Positions 10,684 through 19,839 of a stretch of DNA of 64,000 nucleotides are shown one piece after another. The position numbers and the translations under genes are program-made. The stretch is taken from the NCBI GenBank assembly GCA_003279455.1, contig QCHU01000002.1:62001-126000 (forward strand), given 5' to 3'. Positions within the stretch are counted from its first letter, which is position 1. Each line of letters starts with the position of its first letter. The DNA comes from Prochlorococcus sp. AG-402-G19. Its GTDB lineage: Bacteria > Cyanobacteriota > Cyanobacteriia > PCC-6307 > Cyanobiaceae. A model generated the notes under the pieces. It had not been told where the DNA came from, did no database searches, and was given only the letters and a program-made list of their open reading frames with translations.

Positions 10684-11145
10684 TTGATCAAGGTGCCTGA
10701 AGAACCATGCCAATGTCCAGATTGTCTAAGATTTTATCGGGAACATGATCGTTTAATTAGAGAATTTCCCACTTTGCGTAAACAACAGGAGATTAACTGG
10801 GCTGCTCTTCAATCTTTTAGAACATTATGTGGAAGAGTTTTAGAAGAGTTGCAAAAGAAACTTAATTCAAGTTCATCTAATAAATCTGAAGAAAATTGTC
10901 ACACAGGGACGATTGAGAAAAAAGAAAAATCTATTACACAAGTAATCTCTGATCTAGAGAATGTGAATGCTCATCTTTATTCCATTGAAGCTTTAATGGA
11001 AAGAGTTTTCGATGTTAAAGTTTCCGATGAAGTTGAAGATACATTTAGAGAGGTTGCTGGTGAACTTGCTCCAGACCCGTTAAACATTGAAAGATTAAGA
11101 TTAAATAGATTATTACATCAAACTCCTGACTTGCCTGAAAAGTAG
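10684..11145 (+). CDS. Small protein of unknown function with N-terminal CxCxxC motif
   Basis: This 153-aa product is unrecognised. Its N-terminus contains C-Q-C-P-D-C about ten residues in, a possible metal site, followed by a long charged helical region (FPTLRKQQEINWAALQSF) and a lysine/serine-rich linker. The second half is again helical and acidic, ending in RLRLNRLLHQTPDLPEK. The start is uncertain: TTG at 10684 or GTG at 10693, since there is no upstream ATG and no clear Shine-Dalgarno sequence. It follows the 112-aa gene by 27 bp and is convergent with glgP, with the two stops only 4 bp apart. Confidence 0.68.
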   Translation: MIKVPEEPCQCPDCLRFYREHDRLIREFPTLRKQQEINWAALQSFRTLCGRVLEELQKKLNSSSSNKSEENCHTGTIEKKEKSITQVISDLENVNAHLYSIEALMERVFDVKVSDEVEDTFREVAGELAPDPLNIERLRLNRLLHQTPDLPEK

Positions 11146-11149
11146 CGAT

Positions 11150-13669
11150 TTATTTTTCACAACTTATTTCTACAGGTAATGGTTCAACTTTCCAAATAGA
11201 TTGACAATATTCTCTAATAGATCTGTCTGAGGAGAAAAAACCTGACCTTGCTGTATTGAGTAATGCCATACGATTCCATTTTTGACTCTTTTTCCAGGCC
11301 TTACTAACCTCATCTTGTGCACGAAGGTAATCATCAAAGTCTGCCATAACAAAGAAAGGATCATTCCCTGTCAAAATATTAATTATTGGTCTAAATAGAT
11401 CACTATCACCATTACTAAAATGCCCAACTTCTATTAACTTAAGAGTCTCTTGTAGCTCATTTGATTCAGAAATAAAGCTATTTGGATGATACCCTTGATC
11501 TCTTAATTCCATGATTTCTGACTCTGTTTTTCCAAACAAAAAGAAGTTTTCTTCTCCTACTCTTTCTCTAATTTCTACATTTGCACCATCAAGGGTTCCA
11601 ATTGTTAAGGCACCATTCATGGCGAATTTCATATTTCCAGTCCCTGAAGCTTCTTTACCAGCAGTTGAAATTTGTTCAGAAAGATCAGTCGCTGGATATA
11701 CTTGCTCACCTAGCTTTACGTTGTAATCAGGCAGAAAAACCACCCTTAGTAATCCCTCCATATCAGGATCTGCATTAACTACATCAGCTATGCCATTTAT
11801 AAATCTAATCATTAATTTCGCCATAAAATAACCTGGCGCAGCTTTACCCCCAAAAATAATCGTACGGGGTGCAATATTTTTTGTTAATCCATTTTTAATC
11901 CTCAGATATTGTGCAATGACTTGCAAAGCATTTAAATGCTGTCTTTTGTATTGGTGAATTCTTTTAACTTGAACATCAAATAAACTTGATGGATCTACAA
12001 GAACCCCAGTTTGTCGATGTATGTAACCCGCAAGTTTCCTTTTGCCAGATAGTTTGGCTGAAGCAAAAAGATCTAAAAAATTAGAGTCATTTTCTTTTTT
12101 TTCTAATTCACGTAATAGATCCATATTGGTAATCCAATTGGGACCAATTTCTTTGTCAAGTAATTTAGAAAGTTCAGGATTTGCTAATGCGACCCATCTA
12201 CGAGGGGTTACTCCATTGGTAACGTTAGTAAATTTTTCAGGCCATAGCTCTGCAAATTCAGGTAGCAATTGTCTTTTGATTAAATCTGAATGTAATGCAG
12301 CTACTCCATTTACATGATGTGCTCCAATTGTCGCTAGATGAGCCATTCGGATAGCTTTTCCACCTTCTTCATCAACAATTGAAAGTTTTCGTAAAATCGA
12401 ATCGTTTCCTGGATACTTAAGTCTTACTTGTTGCAGGAATCTCCTATTGATTTCATATATAAGTTCCAGATGCCTAGGTAGTAAATTTCTAAAAAGGCTG
12501 AGGTCCCATTTTTCAAGAGCTTCAGGTAGCAAAGTATGGTTTGTGTAAGCAACAGATCTATTTGTAATTTCCCATGCTTTATCCCAATCCAATCGATGTT
12601 GATCGATTAAAAGTCTCATTAGCTCAGCGACAGCAATTGCTGGATGAGTGTCATTAAGTTGAACAGTCCAATGATCTGGAAATTCATCGACAGGTATTGA
12701 TCGCTTTTCTAAACTTCGCAGCATATCTTGCAGAGAACAACTTACAAAAAAGTGTTGTTGCTTCAAGCGCAATCTTCTTCCTTCATCAGTTCCATCATTC
12801 GGGTATAAAACCTTTGAAAGAGTTTCTGAGGCTACTTTCTCTTCAACAGCACCGTAGTAATCACCAATGTTAAAAGCATAAAAATCAAAACTTTCGGTTG
12901 CATCAGCTCTCCACAACCTCAAGCGATCACAACTATTAACTCGATAACCAAGAACAGGGACATCATGTGGAACACCTATCGCATGTTCGCTTGGAATCCA
13001 TCTGGATCGATAATTTCCATTGTCGTCTGTGTAACTCTCTGTTTGTCCACCAAAACCGACTAAACAAGCTTCGTCTGGTTGTGGTAATTCCCAAGGCCAA
13101 CCTCCTTTGAGCCATTTATCAGTAACTTCCACTTGCCAACCATCTCTAATTAATTGGTTGAAAATGCCAAATTCGTATCTTATTCCATAACCAACTGCAG
13201 GGACTTGAAGACTTGCAAGTGATTCCATGTAGCAAGCTGCCAGTCTCCCCAAGCCTCCATTTCCGAGACCAGGCTCTTCTTCAACTTCCAAAATGTCATT
13301 TAGAGATTCAATTCCAAACCTTTTAAGAGCTTCTTCTGCTTCTTTTTTTATCCCTAGATTTAATAAATTATTATTTAGTTGAGGCCCGATTAGAAATTCA
13401 GCGGAAAGATATGCAACTGTTTTTTGAGGTCTTGCTCGTATTGTCTCCTGACTTGTGAGATATCTGCTCATCAATCTGTCTCTAACAGCAAAACTCAAAG
13501 CCATGTAGAGATCTCGAAGACTTGCTGATGTAGCGAGTTTGCCGAGAGTAAAAAAAAGATGCTCAGTCATTCCATCGAAGACTGCATCAGCATCCATGCC
13601 TGCCCTAACAGGATCTGCATAGCATCCTGGGGTCGGCAGACGCAGATCTATAGACTGGGAGCTGCTCAT
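11150..13669 (-). CDS. glgP: Glycogen phosphorylase
   Basis: GlgP releases glucose-1-phosphate from glycogen, the night-time carbon store. The 839-aa product is full length for the GT35 family. Visible landmarks are LAACYMESLASL, the nucleotide/sugar contact regions DEFPDHWTVQLNDTHPA and TNGVTPRRW, and the C-terminal pyridoxal-phosphate site EASGTGNMKFAMNGALTIG, whose Lys forms the Schiff base. It starts at ATG 13669, and the spacer to the divergent antiporter is 165 bp. No allosteric phosphorylation segment like that of animal enzymes is visible at the N-terminus. Confidence 0.97.
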   Translation of the reverse strand: MSSSQSIDLRLPTPGCYADPVRAGMDADAVFDGMTEHLFFTLGKLATSASLRDLYMALSFAVRDRLMSRYLTSQETIRARPQKTVAYLSAEFLIGPQLNNNLLNLGIKKEAEEALKRFGIESLNDILEVEEEPGLGNGGLGRLAACYMESLASLQVPAVGYGIRYEFGIFNQLIRDGWQVEVTDKWLKGGWPWELPQPDEACLVGFGGQTESYTDDNGNYRSRWIPSEHAIGVPHDVPVLGYRVNSCDRLRLWRADATESFDFYAFNIGDYYGAVEEKVASETLSKVLYPNDGTDEGRRLRLKQQHFFVSCSLQDMLRSLEKRSIPVDEFPDHWTVQLNDTHPAIAVAELMRLLIDQHRLDWDKAWEITNRSVAYTNHTLLPEALEKWDLSLFRNLLPRHLELIYEINRRFLQQVRLKYPGNDSILRKLSIVDEEGGKAIRMAHLATIGAHHVNGVAALHSDLIKRQLLPEFAELWPEKFTNVTNGVTPRRWVALANPELSKLLDKEIGPNWITNMDLLRELEKKENDSNFLDLFASAKLSGKRKLAGYIHRQTGVLVDPSSLFDVQVKRIHQYKRQHLNALQVIAQYLRIKNGLTKNIAPRTIIFGGKAAPGYFMAKLMIRFINGIADVVNADPDMEGLLRVVFLPDYNVKLGEQVYPATDLSEQISTAGKEASGTGNMKFAMNGALTIGTLDGANVEIRERVGEENFFLFGKTESEIMELRDQGYHPNSFISESNELQETLKLIEVGHFSNGDSDLFRPIINILTGNDPFFVMADFDDYLRAQDEVSKAWKKSQKWNRMALLNTARSGFFSSDRSIREYCQSIWKVEPLPVEISCEK

Positions 13670-13834
13670 AAAGGCATTAAATGTTTTAGGACGCTAGCCA
13701 ATATCCACCCAGTAAGCTGTTAGTAACTTCAGATCCACACCTTATTGATTAAGTCACCTTTGATACTTAAACCAAATATGCCCCATGATTAGGTAATTTA
13801 TGTCATATAAGAAAAGGCTTTTGCTGGACAACTG

Positions 13835-15208
13835 ATGGTATTAATTCCTTTAGTCTCGGTACTAAATACACATGATGTAGAGGTCGCTGAAACTCTAATT
13901 GGGGTCATTAATTTTTTAATGATTTTTGTAGCTGCAAGGACTTTGGCAGAAATTTTGGTGCGACTAAGTTTGCCCACAATCGTTGGAGAACTTCTTGCAG
14001 GGGTTTTAATTGGTGCCTCAGGATTACATCTTTTATTGCCGCCCAGTGCACATGCTGAATTAAATCAAGGCTTTGTATCTCTGATAAGTTCTCTTGCATC
14101 AATTCCAAAAGAAGCTGTTCCTGATATCTATTTTGAAACTTTTCCTTCATTACAGGCAGTCGCAACATTAGGGCTTTATGCATTGCTATTTCTTACTGGT
14201 TTGGAGAGTGAATTAGAAGAATTAGTGGCAGTCGGAGCTCAAGCCTTCACAGTTGCAATGGCAGGAGTGATTTTGCCATTCGCTTTTGGAACCTTCGGAT
14301 TAATGTTTATTTTCCAAGTAGATATCATTCCTGCAATATTTGCTGGTGCATCCATGACAGCTACAAGCATAGGGATAACAGCAAGTGTTTTTGGCGAGCT
14401 TGGCTATTTAAAAACGCGTGAGGGTCAGATTGTTATTGGTGCAGCCGTATTGGATGACATTCTTGGAATAGTGATTCTTGCCGTCGTAGTTGCTCTAGCA
14501 ACCGGGGGATCGCTGCAAATAGCACCTATTGTCAAGTTGGTATTGGCTGCAACTGTTTTTGTTATTGCTGCTATTGCCTTGAGTAGAACAGCCGCTCCAG
14601 CTTTTGATTGGTTATTAGAAAGGCTAAAAGCGCCGGGTGCGGTTGTAGTTGCATCTTTTGTGATATTAGTTTTAAGTTGTTTTATTGCAACTGCAATTGG
14701 TTTAGAAGCAGCATTGGGGGCTTTCGCAGCAGGGTTGATTCTCAGTAGCTCAAAAAATAATCACGCGATACAACAATCTGTTTTGCCTTTGGTTTCACTA
14801 TTCGCAACAATTTTTTTCGTATTAGTTGGTGCTGGAATGGATCTTTCAGTAATCAACCCTTTAGATCCAGAGAGTCGATCTGCTTTGATTGTGGCAGGTT
14901 TTCTTTTTCTTGTCGCAATTGTTGGAAAGATTGCAGCTGGATGGTCATTCATTATCGATAAACCAACAAATCGATTAGTTGTTGGTTTGGGAATGATGCC
15001 CAGAGGAGAAGTTGGTTTGATTTTTCTTGGCTTGGGAACAAGTGCTGGTTTGCTTACTCCCTCTCTGGAAGCTGCAATTTTGTTGATGGTTATTGGAACA
15101 ACATTCTTGGCTCCTGTTCTACTTAGAGTTGTTTTGAAAGATAAGCCACCTTCAGGAGGTAATTCCATCCCTGATGAGGTTGCAGCTGATCCGGTTGGAT
15201 TAGTCTAA
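13835..15208 (+). CDS. Na+(K+)/H+ antiporter, CPA2 family
   Basis: This is an inner-membrane cation/proton antiporter, probably of the NapA/Kef type (PF00999 fold, from memory). The 457-aa protein has about 12-13 hydrophobic segments and ends in a short soluble tail. The CPA2 features GELLAGVLIGASGLHLLLP, FLTGLESELEEL and the motif GAAVLDDILGIVIL are present. The paired Asp residues in the last are the expected ion-carrying acids. GLGMMPRGEVGLI is also typical. No C-terminal TrkA-N domain is attached, so it differs from full Kef potassium-efflux proteins. Its role in a marine cell is likely sodium and pH homeostasis. The substrate cannot be fixed from sequence. Confidence 0.88.
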   Translation: MVLIPLVSVLNTHDVEVAETLIGVINFLMIFVAARTLAEILVRLSLPTIVGELLAGVLIGASGLHLLLPPSAHAELNQGFVSLISSLASIPKEAVPDIYFETFPSLQAVATLGLYALLFLTGLESELEELVAVGAQAFTVAMAGVILPFAFGTFGLMFIFQVDIIPAIFAGASMTATSIGITASVFGELGYLKTREGQIVIGAAVLDDILGIVILAVVVALATGGSLQIAPIVKLVLAATVFVIAAIALSRTAAPAFDWLLERLKAPGAVVVASFVILVLSCFIATAIGLEAALGAFAAGLILSSSKNNHAIQQSVLPLVSLFATIFFVLVGAGMDLSVINPLDPESRSALIVAGFLFLVAIVGKIAAGWSFIIDKPTNRLVVGLGMMPRGEVGLIFLGLGTSAGLLTPSLEAAILLMVIGTTFLAPVLLRVVLKDKPPSGGNSIPDEVAADPVGLV

Positions 15209-15325
15209 AAATTACTTGATTTCTGATTGTTCATAGGTGAGGAAATTTCGAAAAAAAGAAATAAAATAAACTAGCTATTCTTTTCAATGATTTACTAATA
15301 TCTGTCAGTGTCAGCTTATTCTTAA

Positions 15326-16237
15326 ATGGTTTCCTCAGTAGTAGAAAAAAATCTTTCTGATTGGAAATTCTTGGGTCATTCTGTTCACAGTTTGAGAATT
15401 ATTCCTGCTTCACATAAAACAAAGACTGAAGAAGAAAAAGGGCCGGCGATTCTTCTAATACATGGCTTTGGTGCATCAACAACACATTGGAGGCACAACT
15501 TACCAGTACTTGGAAAGCAATATGAAGTTCACGCTTTAGATCTTCTCGGATTTGGTAAAAGTTCTAAACCCGGTGGTCTTGCTTATGGAGGTCAACTTTG
15601 GAAAGATCAAATAGTTTCATACGTAAAAGAAAATATCCGGAGACCAACAATACTTGTGGGGAACTCTCTTGGAGGATACGCTGCGCTTGCAAGTGGAGCT
15701 GCATTGGGTACTGAGGCTGCAGGTGTTGTATTGTTGAATGCGGCTGGTTATTTCAGTGAAGATAAAAAACCTGCCAAAGGATTTTGGGCTACTGCTAGAA
15801 AAACTGTTGCTGGGATCTTTCTTAAAAATGCTCTATTACAAAGGATAATTTTTGAAAACCTCAGACAGCCCTCGACCATTAGGCGTACATTGAAACAAGT
15901 TTATATAGATAAATCAAACGTCGATGATGAATTGGTAGAAGCTATCCGAAAACCATCTTTGGATGCTGGGGCTTTCAATGTCTTCAAAAGTGTTTTTGAT
16001 CCGGCAGGGCCTCAGGGAAGACCACTGGATGAATTGTTTGCTCAGTTGAAAGTACCATTGTTATTGCTCTGGGGTAATCGGGATCCTTGGATGAATGCAC
16101 CTGGTAAACGAGCAATCTATAAAAAACACACCCCAGAAAATACTAAAGAAGTTGTTTTAGATGCTGGTCATTGTCCTCACGATGAAGTTCCTGATCAGGT
16201 TAATTCCGCCCTCCTAGAATGGATTGACCAGCTTTAG
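15326..16237 (+). CDS. Alpha/beta hydrolase
   Basis: This 303-aa protein is a serine hydrolase of unknown substrate. The oxyanion region is HGFGASTTHW, the nucleophile elbow is GNSLGG, the acid is in LLLWGNRDPWM, and the catalytic His is in DAGHCPHDEVP. The wording around the nucleophile and lid (LVGNSLGGYAALASGAALG, then VLLNAAGYF) resembles chlorophyll dephytylase/pheophytinase-type hydrolases of photosynthetic organisms, but that is an inference from memory only. There is no signal peptide. It is followed by the mutarotase gene with a 3-bp gap, which suggests one transcript. Confidence 0.85.
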   Translation: MVSSVVEKNLSDWKFLGHSVHSLRIIPASHKTKTEEEKGPAILLIHGFGASTTHWRHNLPVLGKQYEVHALDLLGFGKSSKPGGLAYGGQLWKDQIVSYVKENIRRPTILVGNSLGGYAALASGAALGTEAAGVVLLNAAGYFSEDKKPAKGFWATARKTVAGIFLKNALLQRIIFENLRQPSTIRRTLKQVYIDKSNVDDELVEAIRKPSLDAGAFNVFKSVFDPAGPQGRPLDELFAQLKVPLLLLWGNRDPWMNAPGKRAIYKKHTPENTKEVVLDAGHCPHDEVPDQVNSALLEWIDQL

Positions 16238-16240
16238 CCT

Positions 16241-17098
16241 ATGCCCGTCAGTTTTGTGCAGAAGACAAGTCCTTATCCTCATTGGGAATATTCAAATACT
16301 GAATACGATTCAACAATAAGACTTGTCCCTGAAAGAGGAGGTTTGATTACTGAATGGCGAAGTGAAGGTAAAGATCTTTTGTATTTTGATTTAGAGCGGT
16401 TTCTGGATGAAGCCAAAAGTGTCAGAGGTGGTATACCTGTCCTTTTCCCCATATGCGGTGATTTATCTGAAAATTATTTAATTGGTGGTAATAAGCATTG
16501 TTTGAAACAGCATGGTTTTGCAAGAGATTTACCTTGGGCAATTGATTTATTAAAAGATAAATTAGGAATCAGGCTAAAGCTAGTTGATACAAAAGATTCA
16601 CGTTCTTGTTTTCCTTTCTTTTTTACCCTGTTGATGGACGTTTACTTGAAAGAAAAAAGTCTTCATATATCCGTTAAGATTTATAATCAGGGTCAAGAGC
16701 CTATGCCTTTTAGTTTTGGCCTGCATCCATACTTTCAGGTTTCAAATTTACAAAAAATAAGTATAGATGGGTTGCCTGAAAAATGTATTGATCAAACAAA
16801 TATGAAAGTTACTAATGCCTCTGACCAAATAAGAATTTTAGATAAAGGAGTTGATTTCCTTTCTTATCCTTCTAGTTCGGTTAAACTATTCGATTATTTA
16901 TCTAGAAACGTAATTGAATTAATTCACCATGAGCCAATGGAGACAACAGTAATATGGACTGATCCACCTAGGCAAATGGTTTGTCTTGAGCCTTGGACTG
17001 GCCCAAGGAATTCATTGGTGACTGGAGATCGAAAACTTGAAATTCAACCAGAAGAATATATAGAATTATTTACTACTTTTAAGCATAATTCTTTTTAA
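16241..17098 (+). CDS. Aldose 1-epimerase-like protein (possible D-hexose-6-phosphate mutarotase)
   Basis: This 285-aa beta-sandwich protein belongs to the galactose mutarotase superfamily. The segments RGGIPVLFPICG, QHGFARDLPW and SFGLHPYFQV are characteristic. The histidines in HGFAR and LHPYF are the expected catalytic or sugar-binding ones. The HGFAR wording is shared with the YeaD-type glucose-6-phosphate 1-epimerases, so a phosphorylated sugar is possible. It begins 3 bp after the alpha/beta hydrolase stop. Its substrate is not settled by sequence. Confidence 0.85.
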   Translation: MPVSFVQKTSPYPHWEYSNTEYDSTIRLVPERGGLITEWRSEGKDLLYFDLERFLDEAKSVRGGIPVLFPICGDLSENYLIGGNKHCLKQHGFARDLPWAIDLLKDKLGIRLKLVDTKDSRSCFPFFFTLLMDVYLKEKSLHISVKIYNQGQEPMPFSFGLHPYFQVSNLQKISIDGLPEKCIDQTNMKVTNASDQIRILDKGVDFLSYPSSSVKLFDYLSRNVIELIHHEPMETTVIWTDPPRQMVCLEPWTGPRNSLVTGDRKLEIQPEEYIELFTTFKHNSF

Positions 17099-17245
17099 TT
17101 GTTTAAGTTTTGAAGAGTATAATTTGTTATTAATTAAATTTTAATTTTTAAATTTTTTGTATGGCAAATATTTCAATATTTTGTTCATTTTTGCATCTAT
17201 GATCAATATATTATAGATTCATCATTCATTAATTTGTGATGAATA

Positions 17246-18430
17246 ATGTTAGGAGCAGATGTTTCCTCTCCCGGCGTACTTAATATTGAAGACCTCAGGT
17301 CTATCGCTAAGAATCGTCTGCCGGCGATGGTTTTTAACTATATAGATAGTGGTGCAGATAGAGAACAAACACTTTCACAAAATTGCAACGCATATAATGA
17401 AATTTTATTTAGACCTAGATGTGCAGTTTCTGTTCCATCTTGTGATCTTGGAATATCTGTTTTAGATCAGAATTTTCAACTTCCTTTCTTGTTGGGACCA
17501 GTAGGGAGTAGCAGAATGTTCTATCCCCAAGGAGAAGTGGTTGCGGCTAGAGAGGCAGGGAAAGCAGGAACTGGATATACCTTGTCGACTCTCTCAGGTT
17601 GTCTATTAGAAGATGTTAAAGCGGCTACAAATGGACCTGCTTGGTATCAACTTTATTTACTAGGTGGTAAAGAAGTCGCGTTAAAAACAATTGCTAGAGC
17701 CAAAGAAGCAGGATTCTCAGCAATAGTTGTAACTATTGATACGCCCGTATCTGGTTTAAGGGAAAGAGATATGAGATCAGGAACACAACAGCTTTTATCG
17801 ATGAATCCTTTTGAAATGCTTCCTTACATTCCTCAAATATTAGTTAAACCATGCTGGATGACTCAATGGTTAAGTGATGGAGGCTTAATGAGTTTTCCAA
17901 ATGTTCAACTTGATGATGGCCCTATGAGATATACGGCAATTGGTCCTGCTTTAGAACAATCAGTTGTTACTTGGGAGGATCTTCAATGGATCCGCGAAGC
18001 GTGGGGTGGAAAGATTATTGTTAAAGGAATACATATTGGTGATGACGCAAAAAAAGCGGCAGAGCTAGGTGCTGATGCGATCGTTATTTCTAATCATGGA
18101 GCCAGGCAACTTGATAGCGTTGCTCCCACTATCCGTGTTTTACCAGAAATATTAGCTGCAGTTGATGGAAAAATAGATGTTTTGCTAGATGGAGGTATTC
18201 GCAGGGGTAGTGATGTCGTTAAAGCATTATGTCTTGGCGCGAAAGGAGTTTTGATAGGTAGAGCCTATGCGTATGGACTTGCTGCTGCAGGAGGGAAAGG
18301 TGTTGCCAGAGCTATAGAAATTCTTCAAACAGATATAGTTAGAACTATGAAACTATTAGGTTGTGGTTCTGTTGCTGAGTTAAATAAGTCTTATATTCAA
18401 GTGCCTGAAAGTTGGGAGAGATTCGAATGA
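17246..18430 (+). CDS. FMN-dependent alpha-hydroxy acid oxidase/dehydrogenase
   Basis: This enzyme oxidises a 2-hydroxyacid (for example L-lactate or glycolate) through FMN. The 394-aa TIM barrel shows the family motifs in order: NYIDSGADRE at the start, YQLYLLGG in the middle with an active Tyr, IDTPVSGLRERD, then IIVKGIH with the FMN-contacting Lys, and SNHGARQLD with the catalytic His and the substrate-binding Arg. Near the C-terminus DGGIRRGSDVVKALCLGAKGVLIGR binds the FMN phosphate. All catalytic residues are present. Lactate and glycolate oxidase types cannot be separated with confidence. A DUF1537-type kinase begins 30 bp downstream on the same strand, suggesting a shared pathway. Confidence 0.9.
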   Translation: MLGADVSSPGVLNIEDLRSIAKNRLPAMVFNYIDSGADREQTLSQNCNAYNEILFRPRCAVSVPSCDLGISVLDQNFQLPFLLGPVGSSRMFYPQGEVVAAREAGKAGTGYTLSTLSGCLLEDVKAATNGPAWYQLYLLGGKEVALKTIARAKEAGFSAIVVTIDTPVSGLRERDMRSGTQQLLSMNPFEMLPYIPQILVKPCWMTQWLSDGGLMSFPNVQLDDGPMRYTAIGPALEQSVVTWEDLQWIREAWGGKIIVKGIHIGDDAKKAAELGADAIVISNHGARQLDSVAPTIRVLPEILAAVDGKIDVLLDGGIRRGSDVVKALCLGAKGVLIGRAYAYGLAAAGGKGVARAIEILQTDIVRTMKLLGCGSVAELNKSYIQVPESWERFE

Positions 18431-18460
18431 ATCGTTGATTAAATAATAGATTAATTTTTT

Positions 18461-19813
18461 ATGAAAATAATTATTTTTGATGATGATCCAACTGGATCCC
18501 AAACTGTTTATGGATGCCCATTATTATTAAATTGGGATGAACAAACTCTAGAGAAAGCATTTGCAAAAACTTCGCCTTTGATATTTATACTCGCTAACAC
18601 AAGATCTTTATCTTCTGTTTTGGCTGTTAAGAAAACCAGAGAAATATGCTCATCTCTTAAGAAGTTCTTTTTAAGAGAAGGATATTCTAAAGATGATTAT
18701 TTTTATATTAGTAGAGGTGATTCAACATTACGTGGTCATGGTGTTTTGGAACCTGAAATTCTTGCGGAAGAATTAGGACCATTTCATGCAACATTTCACA
18801 TTCCAGCTTTTTTAGAGGGTGGAAGAACAACTGAAAACGGTATTCATTATTTAAATGGAATACCAGTTCATAAGACGGATTTTGGTCGCGATGATATTTT
18901 TGGATTTTCTACTAGTGATTTAGCTAAATGGATTGAAGAAAAAAGTTTTGGAAAGATACAGGCGGAAAATATCTTGCACATTGAAATTAAAGAATTAGAC
19001 ATGGCTTTTAATAATGAGGATGACTTTAAATCTCTTCTAAGCTTTTTATCTCAATTAGAAAATAATATTTCAGTAGTTGTTGATGCAAAACTACCTCATC
19101 ATTTAGAAACATTAGCTAGGGCTATTAAAATAGTTTCTAAAGAAAAAAGATTTCTTTTCAGAACAGCAGCAAGCTTTATCAATTCTTTATCTGAATTACC
19201 ACCTAACCCTAAGAATACTGTAGATTTAGTATCTTTAAAATCGAAAAATAATCAGTTTGAATATAAGCCAGGTTTAATAATAGTTGGCTCCCATGTGCAA
19301 TTAGCAACAGATCAATTAGAAGTTTTAATGAAAGACAACTCCTGTGAAGGCTTGGAAATACCAGTTAGCAAATTAACTGATATTTTTGCTTCAGAAGATT
19401 GTCAAGAGGAAATCATAAAGCTGGAGAAAATTTTATTATCGAAAATTGATGATATCTTGGATGTAAAAAAAGTACCTGTTTTATATACTAGTCGAGAAGA
19501 AATCAAGTTTTCTTCTTGTTCTAAAAGAATGAATTTTGGACTGGAACTTGCAGAGTTTATTGCGATTCTAGTTCGGAAAATAAATAATAAGTTTGGGTAT
19601 ATTATTAGTAAAGGAGGTATTACAACACAAATCTTGCTTCAAAAGGGGTTGAATTTTAATCAAGTAGATTTAAAAGGCCAAATATTGCCAGGATTGTCAA
19701 TAGTAACAAATTCTTCTAAGCAATATGATTTACCAGTAGTTACTTTTCCAGGCAATCTAGGCAATGAGAAAACACTTTTAGAGTCATTTAGATTGATGGA
19801 GTCAAATTCTTAA
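18461..19813 (+). CDS. DUF1537 / four-carbon acid sugar kinase family protein
   Basis: This 450-aa protein resembles the kinases that phosphorylate four-carbon sugar acids (OtnK/DtnK group, DUF1537). The start IIIFDDDPTGSQTVYGC is the family's N-terminal motif. YFYISRGDSTLRGHG is the substrate-region motif. The C-terminal domain shows LIIVGSHVQLATDQL, then YIISKGGITTQILLQKGL, GLSIVTNSSKQYDLPVVTFPGNLG, which match the nucleotide-binding part. Substrate is unknown: four-carbon sugar acids are the known ligands of the family, but this sequence diverges from the characterised ones. It follows the hydroxyacid oxidase gene by 30 bp and is convergent with icd. Confidence 0.82.
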   Translation: MKIIIFDDDPTGSQTVYGCPLLLNWDEQTLEKAFAKTSPLIFILANTRSLSSVLAVKKTREICSSLKKFFLREGYSKDDYFYISRGDSTLRGHGVLEPEILAEELGPFHATFHIPAFLEGGRTTENGIHYLNGIPVHKTDFGRDDIFGFSTSDLAKWIEEKSFGKIQAENILHIEIKELDMAFNNEDDFKSLLSFLSQLENNISVVVDAKLPHHLETLARAIKIVSKEKRFLFRTAASFINSLSELPPNPKNTVDLVSLKSKNNQFEYKPGLIIVGSHVQLATDQLEVLMKDNSCEGLEIPVSKLTDIFASEDCQEEIIKLEKILLSKIDDILDVKKVPVLYTSREEIKFSSCSKRMNFGLELAEFIAILVRKINNKFGYIISKGGITTQILLQKGLNFNQVDLKGQILPGLSIVTNSSKQYDLPVVTFPGNLGNEKTLLESFRLMESNS

Positions 19814-19839
19814 TTTTAAAGACTCTAAACAATATGTAA

